A stretch of 8,749 nucleotides of DNA from Chryseobacterium gleum. Lineage in GTDB: Bacteria > Bacteroidota > Bacteroidia > Flavobacteriales_D > Sanyastnellaceae. The notes beneath the pieces were generated by a model that made no database searches, was not told where the DNA came from, and saw only the letters and a program-made list of their open reading frames with translations. The stretch's first letter is position 1, and each line of letters starts with the position of its first letter. This document shows positions 8,268 through 8,749 of this stretch, piece after piece. Location: positions 1 to 8,749 of the forward strand of contig CAMCYM010000057.1 of assembly GCA_945883885.1 (NCBI GenBank), given 5' to 3'. The position numbers were made by a program, and so were the translations under genes.

Positions 8268-8749
8268 GGGGGTCAGGGGGGAGCAAATCGGCTGCACAGG
8301 CTGCGTACAAAGCAGCGAGGGCGGGCCGGTGGGAGAGGAGGGCCTGGTGCCGGGCAAGGGTCGTGCGGTCTCCGCGGTGCGCGGGACCTGTTTGGTGCGC
8401 AGCGGATTGCCCGGAGGCAGCCGCGGCGCAAATCGATTGAATCAGAGGCTGATAGGCCTCCCATGGCAGACCGGCTTCTGACGCAAGTTGCTGCGCGTGC
8501 GTGAACATCCGGTTCGTGTAATTCGCAGCAAACACCGCGGCGGCATGCGCACGGATGCGGTTTTCGAAGCTCACGCGCGTGACGGACGCGGCAAAGTGTG
8601 CAGCCCAAACCGATGCCCAAGCCGCGGCCGCATCCTCTTCCGCACTTACCGCAACGTGGATCTTCCCCCAGTCGGGTTCCCCTGCATCCGCAAAGGTTTG
8701 GATGGGCCAAACCACGGCAGCCGGCCCGCCAGGTAGCTCTTTCGGTCCT
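8251..8749 (-). CDS. Rossmann-like / DUF2520 domain protein, partial (5' end beyond the window)
   Basis: The frame runs without a stop from 8251 to the right edge, so only the C-terminal 165 residues are present; the GTG at 8715 is internal, not the start. The visible part matches the DUF2520 domain that follows an NAD(P)-binding Rossmann fold: VVWPIQTF at its beginning, then AAAVFAANYTNRMF, LPWEAYQPLI and QTGPAHRGDRTTLARHQALL, the last close to the family's TGPAxRGD...H signature. The fold recalls F420-dependent/6-phosphogluconate dehydrogenase-like proteins, but no substrate is established that I know of. In Bacteroidota this gene is often beside kdsC, as here, with a 17-nt overlap. Confidence 0.85.
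   Translation of the reverse strand, partial: GPKELPGGPAAVVWPIQTFADAGEPDWGKIHVAVSAEEDAAAAWASVWAAHFAASVTRVSFENRIRAHAAAVFAANYTNRMFTHAQQLASEAGLPWEAYQPLIQSICAAAASGQSAAHQTGPAHRGDRTTLARHQALLSHRPALAALYAACAADLLPPDPHASTR

Noticed and set aside
8268..8357. Extended start of kdsC at 8357
   Set aside because: The extra 30 residues are proline-rich shadow of the overlapping DUF2520 gene; KdsC proteins begin shortly before the DxDG motif.
8713..8715. GTG as the true start of the DUF2520 gene
   Set aside because: The frame continues open to the edge and the upstream codons continue the expected domain, while the Rossmann half would be missing from such a start.

Overview
The window looks like ordinary chromosomal DNA from a GC-rich member of the Bacteroidota, probably a Flavobacteriales-type lineage. 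Four things point there: a TrmD with the CGHYKGVDQR motif, a phosphoenolpyruvate carboxylase with the YPG and FFDGRGGPPARGG motifs of that group as I remember them, a YidC with lysine in place of the groove arginine, and an S46 dipeptidyl-peptidase beside a DUF6438 lipoprotein. Gene starts lack clear Shine-Dalgarno sequences, as is usual in this phylum. The assignment rests on protein motifs read by eye; no search was run.

Layout: positions 1-62 hold no gene, only a small stem-loop followed by a T-run. trmD (tRNA m1G37 methyltransferase) lies on the minus strand at 63-740. A 46-bp divergent spacer separates it from ppc (PEP carboxylase) on the plus strand at 787-3183. A strong stem-loop at 3184-3233 separates ppc from a convergent minus-strand block. 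In transcription order (right to left) that block is: a partial Rossmann/DUF2520 gene entering from the right edge, kdsC (KDO-8-phosphate phosphatase), yidC (membrane insertase), a DUF6438 lipoprotein, and an S46 peptidase predicted to be DPP7-like. These genes are tightly packed, with 17-nt and 4-nt overlaps and gaps of 14 and 27 nt. Several of them serve the envelope: LPS sugar synthesis, inner-membrane protein insertion, a lipoprotein and a periplasmic peptidase.

The most interesting signals are not new genes. First, the 8-mer TACCTTCG occurs three times in the window, each time 6-8 bp upstream of a predicted start codon (trmD, ppc, yidC). It resembles a GC-shifted Bacteroidota -7 promoter element (TAnnTTTG), and its position implies leaderless or nearly leaderless mRNAs. 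In the trmD/ppc spacer two copies face apart with a 16-bp gap, so the two promoters would overlap physically. Second, the PEP carboxylase has an intact frame and most signatures, but appears to have lost the SRPxKR phosphate-binding loop and a conserved active-site lysine. I found no mobile element, CRISPR array, RNA gene or defence system.
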